This document shows positions 1 to 9,138 of a DNA stretch of 54,135 nt, one piece after another. This DNA is from an uncultured Saprospiraceae bacterium. GTDB lineage: Bacteria; Bacteroidota; Bacteroidia; Chitinophagales; Saprospiraceae. The notes below the pieces were generated by a model. The model saw only the letters and a program-made list of their open reading frames with translations, did no database searches and was not told where the DNA came from. The position numbers were made by a program, and so were the translations under genes. The stretch covers positions 1 to 54,135 of the forward strand of contig CAJQRD010000042.1 in assembly GCA_905480605.1 (NCBI GenBank). The letters are read 5' to 3'. How positions within the stretch are numbered: position 1 is the first letter of the stretch; each line of letters starts with the position of its first letter.

Positions 1-427
1 CACCTAGATACAAGGCGTCAATAATATTCTCCAAAAATTTGTAAGAGCATATTACAGATTGCTTTTTTGCAATTATTATTTCGTTATTTTTTTCAATAGT
101 AGCATCGTCATTTTTATAAATGTAAGATGAATTCCCCTCAACATTAATGATTTCATTGTTACCAAGTGTTTTGAGTTTTCCATCTACAAGAAACTGAACA
201 TTTCTTTTAAAAGATTGCTTAAAGGTTATCCCTTTATAATATGCGGTTTGGGGTATAATCTTATTCTCACTTAGTCGAAATAAGTTGTTATTGTCATCAA
301 CAAAGTAGATATTGGATAGACTGTCACAAAGTACGTGTTTGATAGTGTGCTTATGTTTGATACTTATTTGACCAAAGCATTGAAGTGTGAAAAATAAACA
401 AATTGTATATGCGAGAAGTTTTCTCAT
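1..427 (-). CDS. Exported protein of unknown function, C-terminus beyond window
   Basis: An open minus-strand frame starts at the ATG at 427 and runs off the left edge, giving about 142 residues. Residues 1-20 form a typical Sec signal peptide ending ...LQCFGQ, so the product is exported. The mature part has short strand-like segments with recurring pattern (HTIKHVLCDSLSNIYFVDDN, then NLFRL, TAYYKG, VQFLVDGKL), which looks like the start of a beta-propeller such as the periplasmic sensor part of two-component hybrids or a large surface protein. That is a guess from appearance only. The frame has no stops and the signal peptide is clear, so a real gene is likely; its function is not recognisable. 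Confidence 0.65.
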   Translation of the reverse strand, partial: MRKLLAYTICLFFTLQCFGQISIKHKHTIKHVLCDSLSNIYFVDDNNNLFRLSENKIIPQTAYYKGITFKQSFKRNVQFLVDGKLKTLGNNEIINVEGNSSYIYKNDDATIEKNNEIIIAKKQSVICSYKFLENIIDALYLG

Positions 428-667
428 GATCAATAAATAAAATGCTTGATAGTGAACATATTGTTGAGCTAAGTTATTAACGTTTAGATAAAGAAAAGAT
501 TTCTTGTTGATTTTCCATGACAACGCAAGAGATATATTATAAAAATTAAATATACGTAATTCGTTTAATACAACATATTTATAATATTTTTGTCTTAGAA
601 ATAGGAGATTGTTTTAAAAAATGATTGCATTTGGTGCTGAAACCGATGTATTTTGATAAAAAGATTA

Positions 668-1570
668 ATGTTTAAATCAATATTAGAAGATTTTAAAGGT
701 GTTTTTAGAAGCGGTAATATGCTATCTAAGATTATTGTAGTTAACGTAATAGTTTTTGTGGTAGTTAACCTTTTGTTCGTTATTGACATGAACTCATCTA
801 AGGACCCATCCAGTTTTGCTAATATCATACTCCGTAAGATTTCAATGGTTTCTGACCCTTGGTCTTACATTAAGCAATTTTGGGGGCTTGTAACACACAT
901 TTTTGTACATAAAGCGTTTGGACATATTTTCTGGAATATGCTGTTGTTGTATTGGTTTGGACGTATCGTTGGTGATTTTTTAAATGACAGAAGGGTTTTG
1001 CCGCTATATCTACTAGGAGGTATAGCGGGCGGAATCGCTTATTTTCTTTATGCTCAAGTTGTAGGTGGAGAATCACAAGCCATGGGAGCATCAGCGGCTG
1101 TTATGTGCATGTTAATGGTTGCTGCCACTACCTCACCTGACTATACTCTGAGGTTGATTTTAATAGGGCCAGTTAAGTTAAAATATGTTGCTTTGGTTTT
1201 ACTTTTTTTGGACGTTGTTGGCGTTGGAGGGTCTGTTAACACTGGGGGTCATATTGCGCATTTAGGAGGAGCTTTTTTTGGAGTTTTTTATGTTTATTTA
1301 CTCAGAAAAGGAACAGACTTAACGGACCCAATACAAAAAGTAATAGAAAAAATAACCAGTATCAACCAGCCTAAATCTAGAAAAACACCCAGAAGTACTT
1401 TTACTGTTTATAAAAATACAACTTCCACAGATAAAGCTTCAAAATCAAAAGGTACATTTTCACAACAAGGGGAATTAGATCGTATTCTAGACAAAATTAA
1501 TGCAAATGGATATGACAAATTAACTGCTGAAGAAAAAGAGTTTTTGTATCAAGCGAGTAAGAAAAAGTAA
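668..1570 (+). CDS. Rhomboid family intramembrane serine protease with C-terminal DUF6576-like domain
   Basis: Polytopic membrane protein of about 300 residues. Counting from the upstream TTG at 653, the catalytic serine is Ser147 in MGASAAVM and the catalytic histidine is His203 in GGHIAHLGG; HKAFGHIFWNML carries the loop-1 His/Asn region. Rhomboids cleave transmembrane substrates inside the bilayer. After the last membrane segment comes a basic linker and a short helical tail (ELDRILDKIN...GYDKLTAEEKEFL) like the DUF6576 tail of Bacteroidota rhomboids. ATG at 668 is preferred over TTG at 653, both being in frame. The next gene begins 2 bases after the stop, so the two are probably co-transcribed. 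Ala replaces the usual Gly after the catalytic Ser; I believe this is common in this subfamily. Confidence 0.9.
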   Translation: MFKSILEDFKGVFRSGNMLSKIIVVNVIVFVVVNLLFVIDMNSSKDPSSFANIILRKISMVSDPWSYIKQFWGLVTHIFVHKAFGHIFWNMLLLYWFGRIVGDFLNDRRVLPLYLLGGIAGGIAYFLYAQVVGGESQAMGASAAVMCMLMVAATTSPDYTLRLILIGPVKLKYVALVLLFLDVVGVGGSVNTGGHIAHLGGAFFGVFYVYLLRKGTDLTDPIQKVIEKITSINQPKSRKTPRSTFTVYKNTTSTDKASKSKGTFSQQGELDRILDKINANGYDKLTAEEKEFLYQASKKK

Positions 1571-1572
1571 AC

Positions 1573-2586
1573 ATGAAATTAGGTTTAAAGTTTGTTTATT
1601 TTCTAAACATCTTAGCTGCTCTTTGTAGTCTTTTTGCATACCTATCCCCTTTTGTTGATCCAAACGTCACTGGTGTTTTTTCATTTTTTGGATTGGGTTT
1701 TCCAATGTTGATTATTAGTCATTTGGTTTTTTTGGTTTTCTGGCTTTTTGCTAAACCTAAAGTGATGTTACTTTCGTTGGCTATTTTGATTTTGGGTTAT
1801 ATTCCATTTAAAAAAGCAATAGGGTTAAAGAACGATGTCAAGGATCAAACTGGTTTGAGTATTTTGTCTTACAACATTGGTTATACGAGACGGTATTTGT
1901 CTGGTAAAGATGGGAAAAGCAAAAAACAAGAATTTATAAATTTCTTACGGAAGGAAAACCCAGATGTTGTTTGTTTGCAAGAACGAGCGCACTATCAAGA
2001 AGGTATTTATAAAGAATTATTTAAAGGTTATACACTTCATCCAAGTGATAAAATTGGTACTGGAATTTTTACGAAGCTCCCGATTGTAAATAAAGGTAAC
2101 ATAGCTTTTGATACCAAAGCGCATAACGCGACGTGGATAGACGTTAAGTATAAAAAGGGAATTGTAAGGATATATTCTGTTCATTTATCGTCAAATAAGG
2201 TCAGGGATTTTTCAGATAATATCAAAGAGATTTGGGGTCAAAGTTTATATGTATTGGATAAGTATAATGAACATGCTAAAACCAGGGTAGATCAAGTCAA
2301 AGAAATTTTAGCTCATGCGGCAAAATCGCCATACCCAGTTGTTATCAATGGTGACTTTAACGATATACCACAATCGTATATCTATAGGTTGATGTCCAAG
2401 AACTATTGTGAAGCCTTTTTAGAAAAAGGATCAGGCATGGGTAAAACATTTAAGACACGGTTGCCAGGATTGAGAATTGACTATGCATTTTTATCAAAGC
2501 AACTATGTGTTAATTCTCATCAAATACTAGATATAGAACTTTCTGATCACTATCCGATTTTGACCAATGTTTCTTTCAAGGACTAA
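1573..2586 (+). CDS. Membrane-anchored endonuclease/exonuclease/phosphatase family protein
   Basis: The first ~80 residues hold three hydrophobic segments, followed by an EEP (DNase I-like) fold: SYNIG at 99-103, metal-binding Glu in CLQE at 134-137, then GIFTKLPIV, VHLSS, the Asp/Asn pair in INGDFNDIP and the terminal SDHYPIL. The family hydrolyses phosphodiester or phosphomonoester bonds; the substrate cannot be deduced. Because the catalytic domain follows the membrane segments it could sit on either side of the inner membrane. In many Bacteroidota this gene lies next to the DUF6576 rhomboid and mutL; here the rhomboid is kept (2-base gap) but mutL lies about 12 kb away on the other strand. 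Confidence 0.88.
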   Translation: MKLGLKFVYFLNILAALCSLFAYLSPFVDPNVTGVFSFFGLGFPMLIISHLVFLVFWLFAKPKVMLLSLAILILGYIPFKKAIGLKNDVKDQTGLSILSYNIGYTRRYLSGKDGKSKKQEFINFLRKENPDVVCLQERAHYQEGIYKELFKGYTLHPSDKIGTGIFTKLPIVNKGNIAFDTKAHNATWIDVKYKKGIVRIYSVHLSSNKVRDFSDNIKEIWGQSLYVLDKYNEHAKTRVDQVKEILAHAAKSPYPVVINGDFNDIPQSYIYRLMSKNYCEAFLEKGSGMGKTFKTRLPGLRIDYAFLSKQLCVNSHQILDIELSDHYPILTNVSFKD

Positions 2587-2601
2587 TTTTAAAGAGCATG
2601 A

Positions 2602-2802
2602 AGGATACAATATAAGTATGAAGGTGATATGGTATTACAGGTATTCCAATCTGGAGGAAGACTGATGATTCAAGACAAAGCACTATTCATTGATAGTCAA
2701 ACGTATTTGAACCTAGGTCGATTAACTGCTGTACTTTACATTATGGTGTTGCGAGATAATGAAGGTAAAATTGTTTTTAGAATAATATTGTTAGGCAATT
2801 AG
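2602..2802 (+). pseudogene. Remnant of a type IX secretion (type A) C-terminal sorting domain
   Basis: An open stretch between a TGA at 2599 and a TAG at 2800 encodes about 66 residues with no proper start or upstream domain. Its end, reading GGRLMIQDK...LNLGRLTAVLYIMVLRDNEG then KIVFRIILLG, has the pattern of a type IX secretion sorting domain: Gly-rich turn, a Leu...Gly-(Val/Ile)-Tyr-Ile core strand, Asp-Asn-Gly hairpin and final hydrophobic strand. Such domains sit at the end of large secreted proteins; here the rest of the gene is missing. It is probably the tail of a deleted cargo gene. Confidence 0.5.
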
Positions 2803-2952
2803 ATTCATAATAAACTTTACTGAAGAGTTAGTTGTCGTCTAGATGTTAGTATCAGTTTAAATAAGGTTGATTTTAACTTTTTGGTATAGTTGATTAAATA
2901 CCACCAATTTTATTTTCACGTTTAATAAATATCAATAATATTAATTTAACTG

Positions 2953-3318
2953 ATGAAATTATTTAAAGTTTTTCTATTAAAATCACCTGAATATCTCTTA
3001 ATTCTTGCTGTTCTTTTTTATTATTTTTCCGCGGCAAATACATTTAACCCAATTGCCATTACCTTATTAATTGCTTTAGTTTGCCAAATAATTTTTAAAA
3101 GTAAAATAGTTGGAATTATAATTCCTACGTTATTAATTTTTAGCAGCTTGTTTATGTTGTTGGCGTTGATTTCAGAGTTCAATGAATTTCCAACCTTTAA
3201 TTATGAAGCTAAAAAATTATTGTTTGTTGGGTTAACCTTCTTTATATTGACTATTGTTGTTTCTGGAATTATGATTTATAAATACTCAGTATTAGCTTCT
3301 AAGAAGAGCAAGATATAG
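2953..3318 (+). CDS. Small integral membrane protein of unknown function
   Basis: 121 residues dominated by four hydrophobic stretches (about 8-25, 30-50, 50-72 and 85-108) with a short basic C-terminus ending KKSKI. No motif is recognisable. It stands alone between two regions of gene decay, starts at ATG after an AT-rich leader with no visible Shine-Dalgarno sequence, and has normal codon use for the window. It is plausibly a real inner-membrane protein, but a small genomic relic cannot be excluded. Confidence 0.55.
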   Translation: MKLFKVFLLKSPEYLLILAVLFYYFSAANTFNPIAITLLIALVCQIIFKSKIVGIIIPTLLIFSSLFMLLALISEFNEFPTFNYEAKKLLFVGLTFFILTIVVSGIMIYKYSVLASKKSKI

Positions 3319-3414
3319 GAAAATTAAACTTTTTCACATAAATTTAATTTTAGCATATTTACTGCCATTTATTGCTAAAGCTTTTTATAAGATCCAACGG
3401 CCTCTGACTTATCA

Positions 3415-3913
3415 AACGAAAATCGACCTTAAGCCATTGTAGTGAGATGGAATAGAGTCACATCTGTGATCTTCGATTATAAAATACTCCCATGTTATAA
3501 TTAACAGTTTTATTGTTTTTTACTAAAATGTCGTAAAAGTTTAAATTGGCTTTAATTTTATCCAGGCTGTTCGCTTTTGTCTTTTCTTACTTTTATGATA
3601 TCCATCTTTTTGCCTAGACGGTTTGCAATGGCAACGTATCGTGGTTTGTCCTTACGGCTTCTTTTAACAAGGAGCTCTTGAGATTTTTTTACAAGGTTTT
3701 CTTTGTCACACCAAAGGCAAGGTTATGTTGCTAAATAATTGTCAAAATATACCTCATGATGCAAATAGGTATAGAGTACAAATAAACCAGCAGTTGAGTG
3801 ACCAATATTTGTATAATTATTTTCTGGTATATATAAATGTTATTTATATAAGGCTGTAGCTCTTTATCAAAGAATCTTATAAAGTTGTTGGAACCTCCAG
3901 AGGTCTTGGTATT
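3415..3913 (-). pseudogene. Decayed alpha/beta-hydrolase (COG2819-type esterase)
   Basis: Reading the minus strand with frame changes recovers a recognisable esterase. TSGGSNNFIRFFDKELQPYI lies near 3850-3900. Then, after a shift, YTNIGHSTAGLFVLYTYLHH carries the nucleophile-elbow Ser (GHSTAG, just below 3803), followed by the region around CLWCDKENLVKKSQELL and PRYVAIANRLGKKMDI. Lower down, EDHRCDSIPSHYNGLRSIF resembles the family's catalytic-His segment (EDDHGSVPL-ISEYDALRFIF). At least two frameshifts and an in-frame TAA (after YLAT) prevent expression as one protein. The family hydrolyses esters of siderophores and similar substrates. The upstream end joins directly to the remnant of a TonB-dependent receptor at about 3913. 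Confidence 0.7.
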
Positions 3914-4608
3914 TTGCCCAGCCTTCTTTCATGTTAATTTTCAACACACTTGAAAGACGTCTACCATATGGTGCAGGAAAACCGTCTATGATGAGTTTTA
4001 CATCCTAAATTGCGTCAGCATTAAAAGCTTAGAAAAACCCAAGAGAGGGGAGGCATTGTAAACGGGAATACCGTCCAAAAGAATTAAGTTTTGATCTGCA
4101 CTTTCACCTCTTACATAAAACCCACCTTGCCTTTCTTCACCAGATTGTGCCACTGGCAACAATTGAAGAGCCTTTATTACATCAACCTCTCCTAAAAGGG
4201 CAGGAATACTTTTTATTTGCAAATTGGGTACATCGATGGTAGACATTTGAGGTTCCTCATGAATTTTTCTGAATTTTATCGCATTTATTTCGTCTTGTTC
4301 CAAAATCGTTTCTCTACTACGTTCGATGACCGTGTATCTCATTTAGTACTGAGAAATATAGGTTGACTGGCATATCCCCCATAAGAAATATGCAATTCAA
4401 CTTGACCATTGCAGGTATATGAAGAACTCCCGTAGGTATTGGTAAACGTGCCTGTTTGAGCTAACCCATCATAGACTTTGACACCAATTAGTTTTTCACC
4501 AGAATCGAGATCTTAAGCATTGCGACTGATAGTTATAAATTGCGAACTTAGAAAATGTGGAACAAATAAGAGTGCCCATGATAATGGAAAGTAGAGATTG
4601 TTTTTCAT
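3914..4608 (-). pseudogene. Decayed TonB-dependent outer-membrane receptor, N-terminal and plug domains only
   Basis: From an ATG at 4608 the minus strand encodes a signal peptide, an in-frame TAA, then a CarboxypepD_reg-like repeat (LDSGEKLIGVKVYDGLAQTG...YTCNGQVELHISYGGYASQ). A stop and frame change lead into the plug domain: IPALLGEVDVIKALQLLP, the GFYVRGESADQNLILLDGIP segment typical of TonB plugs, then, after another shift with TAA and TAG stops, DVKLIIDGFPAPYGRRLSS. The beta-barrel is absent; at about 3913 the sequence switches to an esterase remnant. This order of domains is that of SusC/FecA-like receptors with a carboxypeptidase-regulatory prefix. It is a multiply broken relic, not an expressed gene. 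Confidence 0.8.
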
Positions 4609-4916
4609 TGAGTATTTGTTTATCTAAAGCAGAATAGTCAAATGGAATTTTGAGCGTTCATGTTATATAGTTTTTAATGACGGGTTAATGAAAATTATTA
4701 CAACAGTCTTAACAAATAGTATCTTGAGGTGATTTATATATAGCCAATCAAATATTAAAAATTGTACAGCTGGACTAAAAAGCAAGAGATAAAATAAGAT
4801 TTAAATAATGCTTCTTCTTTTTATTGTATAAGTTATTGAATTTACAACGTTCTTTAATGATATTAATGTAAGAGAGTTGATGTATAATAATTAATGTGCA
4901 ATTCAACTTATTAATT

Positions 4917-4924
4917 TATTTTTG
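4917..4924 (+). promoter_or_regulatory. Putative Bacteroidota -7 box (TATTTTTG) of cysS
   Basis: TATTTTTG matches the TAnnTTTG -7 consensus of the Bacteroidota primary sigma factor. It ends 4 bases before the ATG at 4929, so transcription should start at or next to the start codon. No clear TTG lies 19 bases upstream, which lowers confidence. Confidence 0.4.
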
Positions 4925-4928
4925 CACC

Positions 4929-6416
4929 ATGGAAATAAAAGACTTATATCTGCAGAATAGCTTAACAAAGCAAAAGGAGAAGTTTACACCGATAAATGAA
5001 GGCTATATAGGCATGTATGTTTGTGGTCCTACTGTTTATAGTGATGTGCATTTGGGAAACGTGAGAACGTTTACAAGTTTTGATATAATGTATCGTTGTC
5101 TTTTGTATTTGGGATATAAGGTCCGTTATGTAAGAAATATAACAGATGTAGGCCACCTTTTAGATGGTGGTGAAGATCGTATTTCAAAAGGAGCAAGGTT
5201 AGAGAAGCTTGAGCCAATGGAGGTTGTTCAAAAGTACACGAATGGCTTTCATAAAATCATGGATATATTTCATACTAAAAAACCAAGTATTGAACCAAGA
5301 GCGACGCAACATATTTTAGAGCAAATCGAAATGGTTCAACAAATTTTGGATAACGGTTATGCTTATATTAAGGATGGATCAGTTTATTTTGATACGCTTA
5401 AGTTTAATGAAGAGAAAAAAGTATATGGTAACTTGTCTGGTCGTATAATTGAGGATTTGCTAACAGAAACAAGAGACAACCTTAAGAAACAAGATCAAAA
5501 ACGCCATCCGTCTGATTTTGCTATTTGGATGAAAGCAGATCCCGATCATTTAATGAAATGGAATTCTCCATGGGGAGAAGGTTTTCCAGGTTGGCACTTG
5601 GAGTGTTCAGTAATGAGTACAAAATACCTAGGAGAGACTTTTGATATTCACGGTGGAGGTAATGATTTAAAATTCCCTCATCATGAAAACGAAATTGCAC
5701 AAAATATAGGTTCTTGTGGTTGTCAACCTAGCAACTATTGGTTACACACCAATATGTTGTTGATGAACGGCAAGAAAATGTCTAAGAGTGATGGCAATAC
5801 CATTTCACCTGATGAGTTGTTTACTGGGGACAGCCCTCATGTATCAAAAGGCTATTCACCAATGGCGGTGAAGTTTTTCATGTTGCAATCTCACTACAGT
5901 TCTACTTTGGATTTGACTGATGATGCATTATTGGCTTCTGAAAAAGGCTACAAGAGACTGATGGAGTCATTGAAAACATTGGGACAATTAAACCATAAAA
6001 GTGTAGGTAATAGTTTAGATTTGGAAGTGAATGAAGCATTGGATGAATTTATGAATCACATGTGTGATGATTTTAATACACCAAGAGCAATTGCATCTTT
6101 ATTTGAAGTGGTTACAAAAATCAACAGCTTCAACGAAGGACATCTTGATTTAGCACAAATTTCAGATGAGACATTTGCTAGACTAAAAAAGGAATATCCA
6201 GAATTCATTGATGATGTCCTGGGTCTCAAAGATGAAAACATTGGAGGCGGAAACAGCGAAGCTTTGGATGGTGTTATGGAGCTTGTCCTAGATTTAAGAC
6301 AAGAAGCCAGAGCAAACAAAGACTGGGGGACTGCTGATAAAATTAGAGACGGTTTGTCAAAAAGTAAAATCGTTGTTAAAGATGTTAAAGATGGTACCAA
6401 CTGGACTTTTTCATAA
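4929..6416 (+). CDS. cysS: Cysteine--tRNA ligase
   Basis: Class I aminoacyl-tRNA synthetase charging tRNA-Cys in the cytoplasm, 495 residues from the ATG at 4929. [13 protein letters not shown] contains zinc-ligand Cys32 and the HIGH-type signature HLGN at 41-44. The other zinc ligands are visible as GWHLECSVM and [15 protein letters not shown]. The KMSKS loop is at 283-287. A Cys-tRNA synthetase DALR-type anticodon domain and small C-terminal domain follow. A GTG at 4896 is also in frame, but the protein N-terminus [12 protein letters not shown] fits the family start and a -7 promoter box lies between the two. Single essential gene, transcribed alone or with the following lipoprotein gene. 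Confidence 0.97.
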   Translation: MEIKDLYLQNSLTKQKEKFTPINEGYIGMYVCGPTVYSDVHLGNVRTFTSFDIMYRCLLYLGYKVRYVRNITDVGHLLDGGEDRISKGARLEKLEPMEVVQKYTNGFHKIMDIFHTKKPSIEPRATQHILEQIEMVQQILDNGYAYIKDGSVYFDTLKFNEEKKVYGNLSGRIIEDLLTETRDNLKKQDQKRHPSDFAIWMKADPDHLMKWNSPWGEGFPGWHLECSVMSTKYLGETFDIHGGGNDLKFPHHENEIAQNIGSCGCQPSNYWLHTNMLLMNGKKMSKSDGNTISPDELFTGDSPHVSKGYSPMAVKFFMLQSHYSSTLDLTDDALLASEKGYKRLMESLKTLGQLNHKSVGNSLDLEVNEALDEFMNHMCDDFNTPRAIASLFEVVTKINSFNEGHLDLAQISDETFARLKKEYPEFIDDVLGLKDENIGGGNSEALDGVMELVLDLRQEARANKDWGTADKIRDGLSKSKIVVKDVKDGTNWTFS

Positions 6417-6481
6417 TGTAAAGTCTGATGCGTTTATTATTAAATGTCATTTTAAAGAAGTCCTATTTTAAAAAAAGAATT

Positions 6482-7489
6482 ATGAACTTAAGAACAATTA
6501 TATATGCGCTGTTTGCACTTTGCCTGATTCAAATTATGGCTTGTAAAACAGATACAAAACCAGAATCAATTCCTGTTGAAACGAAGCAAAGAGTAAAAGT
6601 GCCTTCTTTCAAGGCGGATTCAGCTTACGTTTATATTGAAAAACAATTGTCCTTTGGAACAAGAGTACCAGGAAGCGAAGGCCATAAGGCTTGCCAAGAT
6701 TGGTTGGTTGAGAAGTTTGAATCCTTTGGGGCAGATGTAATCCTACAACCATTTATTGCTAATATTTACACAGGGGATAAATGGAAGGCTAATAATATTA
6801 TAGCACAGATTAATCCAAAACATAAAACCCGCGTAATTCTTTCAGCACACTGGGACACTCGATTTATGGGTGAAGAAGACCCTGATCCAAAAAAGAAAAA
6901 CGAACCGATTCCTGGAGCAGATGATGCTGGAAGTGGTGTTGGGGTGCTCTTGGAAATTGCAAGACAGATTCAATCCAATCCAATTGACTTGGGGATAGAT
7001 ATAATTTTATGGGATGCAGAAGATCAAGGTCAACGAGGTGTTCAAGGTGCGGAAGCAACGTGGTGTTTAGGTTCCCAACATTGGTCTAATAATAAACACA
7101 GAAGCGACTATAATCCGATTTATGGGATCAATTTAGATATGGTAGGGTCTAAAAACCCACGATTTGGAAGAGATGATTACTCAATGGGGTTTGCCCCAGT
7201 TGTTATGAATAAGGTTTGGAAACTTGCCAAGACAATGGGGTATAATGACATGTTTACCGACAATAAAACAGGACCATTAACAGATGATCATGTTGTTGTG
7301 AATCAAATAGCCCGAATTCCAATGATTGACATTATCAACCAACCTGATACAAACCGATTTGGTGACCACTGGCACACTCACAATGATGACATGTCTATTA
7401 TTGACAAGCGATCGTTAAAAGTTGTAGGGCAAGTTGTAACAGCAACAATTTATAAAGAGTCTGATGGATCTATCAGAGCATTTGAGTAA
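6482..7489 (+). CDS. M28-family lipoprotein, glutaminyl-peptide cyclotransferase-like
   Basis: The ATG at 6482 gives a lipoprotein signal peptide with lipobox QIMAC and lipidated Cys21; the earlier in-frame ATG at 6428 would bury it. The mature protein has the M28 zinc-hydrolase fold: SAHWDTR (first His ligand), PGADDAGSGVGVLLE (bridging Asp), LWDAEDQG (catalytic Glu/Asp region), TDDHVVVNQIARIPMIDII and DHWHTHNDDMS near the end. This pattern matches bacterial glutaminyl cyclases, which convert N-terminal Gln to pyroglutamate. Aminopeptidase activity is the alternative. N-terminal cyclisation is relevant in Bacteroidota because many exported proteins begin with Gln after signal cleavage, as do several in this window. 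Confidence 0.85.
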   Translation: MNLRTIIYALFALCLIQIMACKTDTKPESIPVETKQRVKVPSFKADSAYVYIEKQLSFGTRVPGSEGHKACQDWLVEKFESFGADVILQPFIANIYTGDKWKANNIIAQINPKHKTRVILSAHWDTRFMGEEDPDPKKKNEPIPGADDAGSGVGVLLEIARQIQSNPIDLGIDIILWDAEDQGQRGVQGAEATWCLGSQHWSNNKHRSDYNPIYGINLDMVGSKNPRFGRDDYSMGFAPVVMNKVWKLAKTMGYNDMFTDNKTGPLTDDHVVVNQIARIPMIDIINQPDTNRFGDHWHTHNDDMSIIDKRSLKVVGQVVTATIYKESDGSIRAFE

Positions 7490-7621
7490 AAACCGTAAAG
7501 AGAACGGGCGTGAACCGCGTGTAAAGCGTCCTAAAAATATAAAAAGAAAGATATCGGCATTTTATTTGCCTGTTTAATTCAACAAAGGAACTCTGTATCT
7601 GTTTTAACAAAAAAATTACAA

Positions 7622-8617
7622 ATGAAAAGAATTTTAGCCTTAACAATTTTATCGCTTAGTTTTTTGTTTGCACAAGCGCAACAATCTAAAACGCCAGTTT
7701 TTTCAAAGGTCACAGCAACATGGTGTCCAAACTGTGGATCATGGGGGTGGGACTTTATGGAGGAAATGAAAGAAATGTATAACGATGGTCAAGAAGCCGT
7801 TATTCTTGGAGTCCATTTCAGCGGAAACCTTCAAAATCCAACAGCACAATGGTTTTCTGATAACTTAAAGTCTTTGGGTCAGCCTGTATTTTTTGTAAAT
7901 AATGAAGATCTGAATGCTACTAGAAACAACTGGTCAAGTAAGATTCCTGAAATACAAGCAAAATTTGAAGAGATAAGCAATGAGCAACCAGGACAACTAC
8001 TTTCCTTTGCTTCAGCTTATATTAATGAAGACAATGAGATCGTTGCCAATGTAACCAAGTCTTCTAGTGCTTTTGGTTCTGATGAGTATTATTTAGGAGT
8101 ATATGTTTTTGAAAACAATGTAGAGGAAAACCAATCACCAATAGGTTTGTCTTCACACCCTAACGTATTAAGAGATGTTATATCTGATAACTTCTGGGGT
8201 GATTTAGCGCAAGAAGGAAGCAGCGACATTACAACAGAATATAAAATGATACTGGATAGCAATTGGGATGCGAACAATGTAGGTTTAGTAGCTATCCTTT
8301 GGAAGAAAGTAGACAATGATTATATAATTGATAATTCAGCGGTAATTTATAACATTGGTTTATTGTCCTCTGGTTTTGAATTAATTGATGAAGACCTGGT
8401 TGATATCAAATCTTTTTCAAATCAAATTGAAATATCAATTGACGCTAATGAAGACTACATTGTTAGTTTAATTAACCCACTAGGTCAGTTGGTTGACAAA
8501 CAAACTTTTAATAGAAACACAATTATAAATACTTCTTCTTTAGTGACAGGTATTTATACAGTTCATATCAGTCAAGGCAATCAAATTATCAGCAAGCAAT
8601 TGTTTGTGAATAATTAA
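7622..8617 (+). CDS. Secreted thioredoxin-like (Omp28-type) protein with type IX sorting domain
   Basis: 331 residues. A Sec signal peptide (MKRILALTILSLSFLFAQAQ) is followed at once by a thioredoxin-like segment, TPVFSKVTATWCPNCGSWGW, with a CPNC active-site motif. The middle resembles Omp28-like Bacteroidota outer-membrane proteins. The last ~75 residues, including LINPLGQLVDKQTFN and TGIYTVHISQGNQIISKQLF, form a type IX secretion type A sorting domain, so the protein should be exported through the PorP-type machinery encoded elsewhere and end up at the cell surface. A disulfide or redox role at the surface is inferred from CxxC only. A strong terminator follows. Confidence 0.85.
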   Translation: MKRILALTILSLSFLFAQAQQSKTPVFSKVTATWCPNCGSWGWDFMEEMKEMYNDGQEAVILGVHFSGNLQNPTAQWFSDNLKSLGQPVFFVNNEDLNATRNNWSSKIPEIQAKFEEISNEQPGQLLSFASAYINEDNEIVANVTKSSSAFGSDEYYLGVYVFENNVEENQSPIGLSSHPNVLRDVISDNFWGDLAQEGSSDITTEYKMILDSNWDANNVGLVAILWKKVDNDYIIDNSAVIYNIGLLSSGFELIDEDLVDIKSFSNQIEISIDANEDYIVSLINPLGQLVDKQTFNRNTIINTSSLVTGIYTVHISQGNQIISKQLFVNN

Positions 8618-8637
8618 TTTAGCGTTTGACTTAAAAT

Positions 8638-8674
8638 AAAAAAGCGAATGTGTAAACCACATTCGCTTTTTTTA
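8638..8674. terminator. Strong intrinsic terminator, bidirectional
   Basis: A perfect 12-bp stem (8641-8652 with 8658-8669) around the loop TAAAC, flanked by an A-run on the left and a T-run on the right. It ends the thioredoxin-like gene and can also serve the minus-strand remnant that ends at 8700. Confidence 0.9.
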
Positions 8675-8699
8675 TTTAAATAATTAGAGATCTCTTGTT

Positions 8700-8968
8700 T
8701 TAGGACTTTGTCATATTTGTTTTGCAATTTGTTATATCATCGTCTTCATTAACTTTGACAATAGGAGTGAACGTTCCGTCTTCGTTTTCAGTGAAAATGC
8801 CTTTATAAGATGGCTCAAAATCAGCTCCTTTAGGCGTCTTTTAGCAATTGGCAAAACATTGTATTCAGCAGTACAAGTAAAGTTCGATTCCCCGTTAATA
8901 TTTAAAGTGTGAGAACAAAACAGTTGTATATTGTCGCAACTGCATGAATGTGTATGAATGATGAACAA
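8700..8968 (-). pseudogene. Small Cys-rich exported-like protein, frameshifted fragment
   Basis: Two overlapping minus-strand frames join into one plausible protein. The upstream frame reads HTHSCSCDNIQLFCSHTLNI ... FTCTAEYNVLPIAK. The downstream frame reads TPKGADFEPSYKGIFTENED ... VKVNEDDDITNCKTNMTKS and stops at 8700. Adding one A to the AAAA run after the Ile-Ala codons merges them, so a single base appears to be missing. There is no ATG or signal peptide at the 5' end; a stop is met soon upstream. It is either a truncated relic or a gene with a sequencing indel. Function unknown. Confidence 0.45.
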
Positions 8969-9044
8969 AGGTTGGAAAGGGGATTATAATATGTTATATC
9001 ATTAAAAACAGGAAGGGGTTATTTCTGAGTGTCAAGGTGGTTCT

Positions 9045-9075
9045 CAAAAAAAAGAGCCATCAGAAGACGGCTCTT
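9045..9075 (-). terminator. Intrinsic terminator of the TlpA-type gene
   Basis: On the minus strand AAGAGCC (9075-9069) pairs with GGCTCTT (9058-9052) around a 10-base loop and is followed by a run of T. Confidence 0.8.
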
Positions 9076-9138
9076 ATAGTTTTAGAAGACGTTGATGTCT
9101 CTTTTGAATAAGACGACCAACGCTCTTCTTGTAGTTTT

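Noticed and set aside
668-1570. GASA instead of GASG in the rhomboid as an inactivating change
   Set aside because: The catalytic Ser and His are present and this substitution is, to my knowledge, common in the DUF6576 rhomboid subfamily.
3998-4342. A 114-codon minus-strand open frame as an intact gene
   Set aside because: It is one open segment of the decayed TonB-dependent receptor; its N-terminal domain, frame continuity and barrel are missing.
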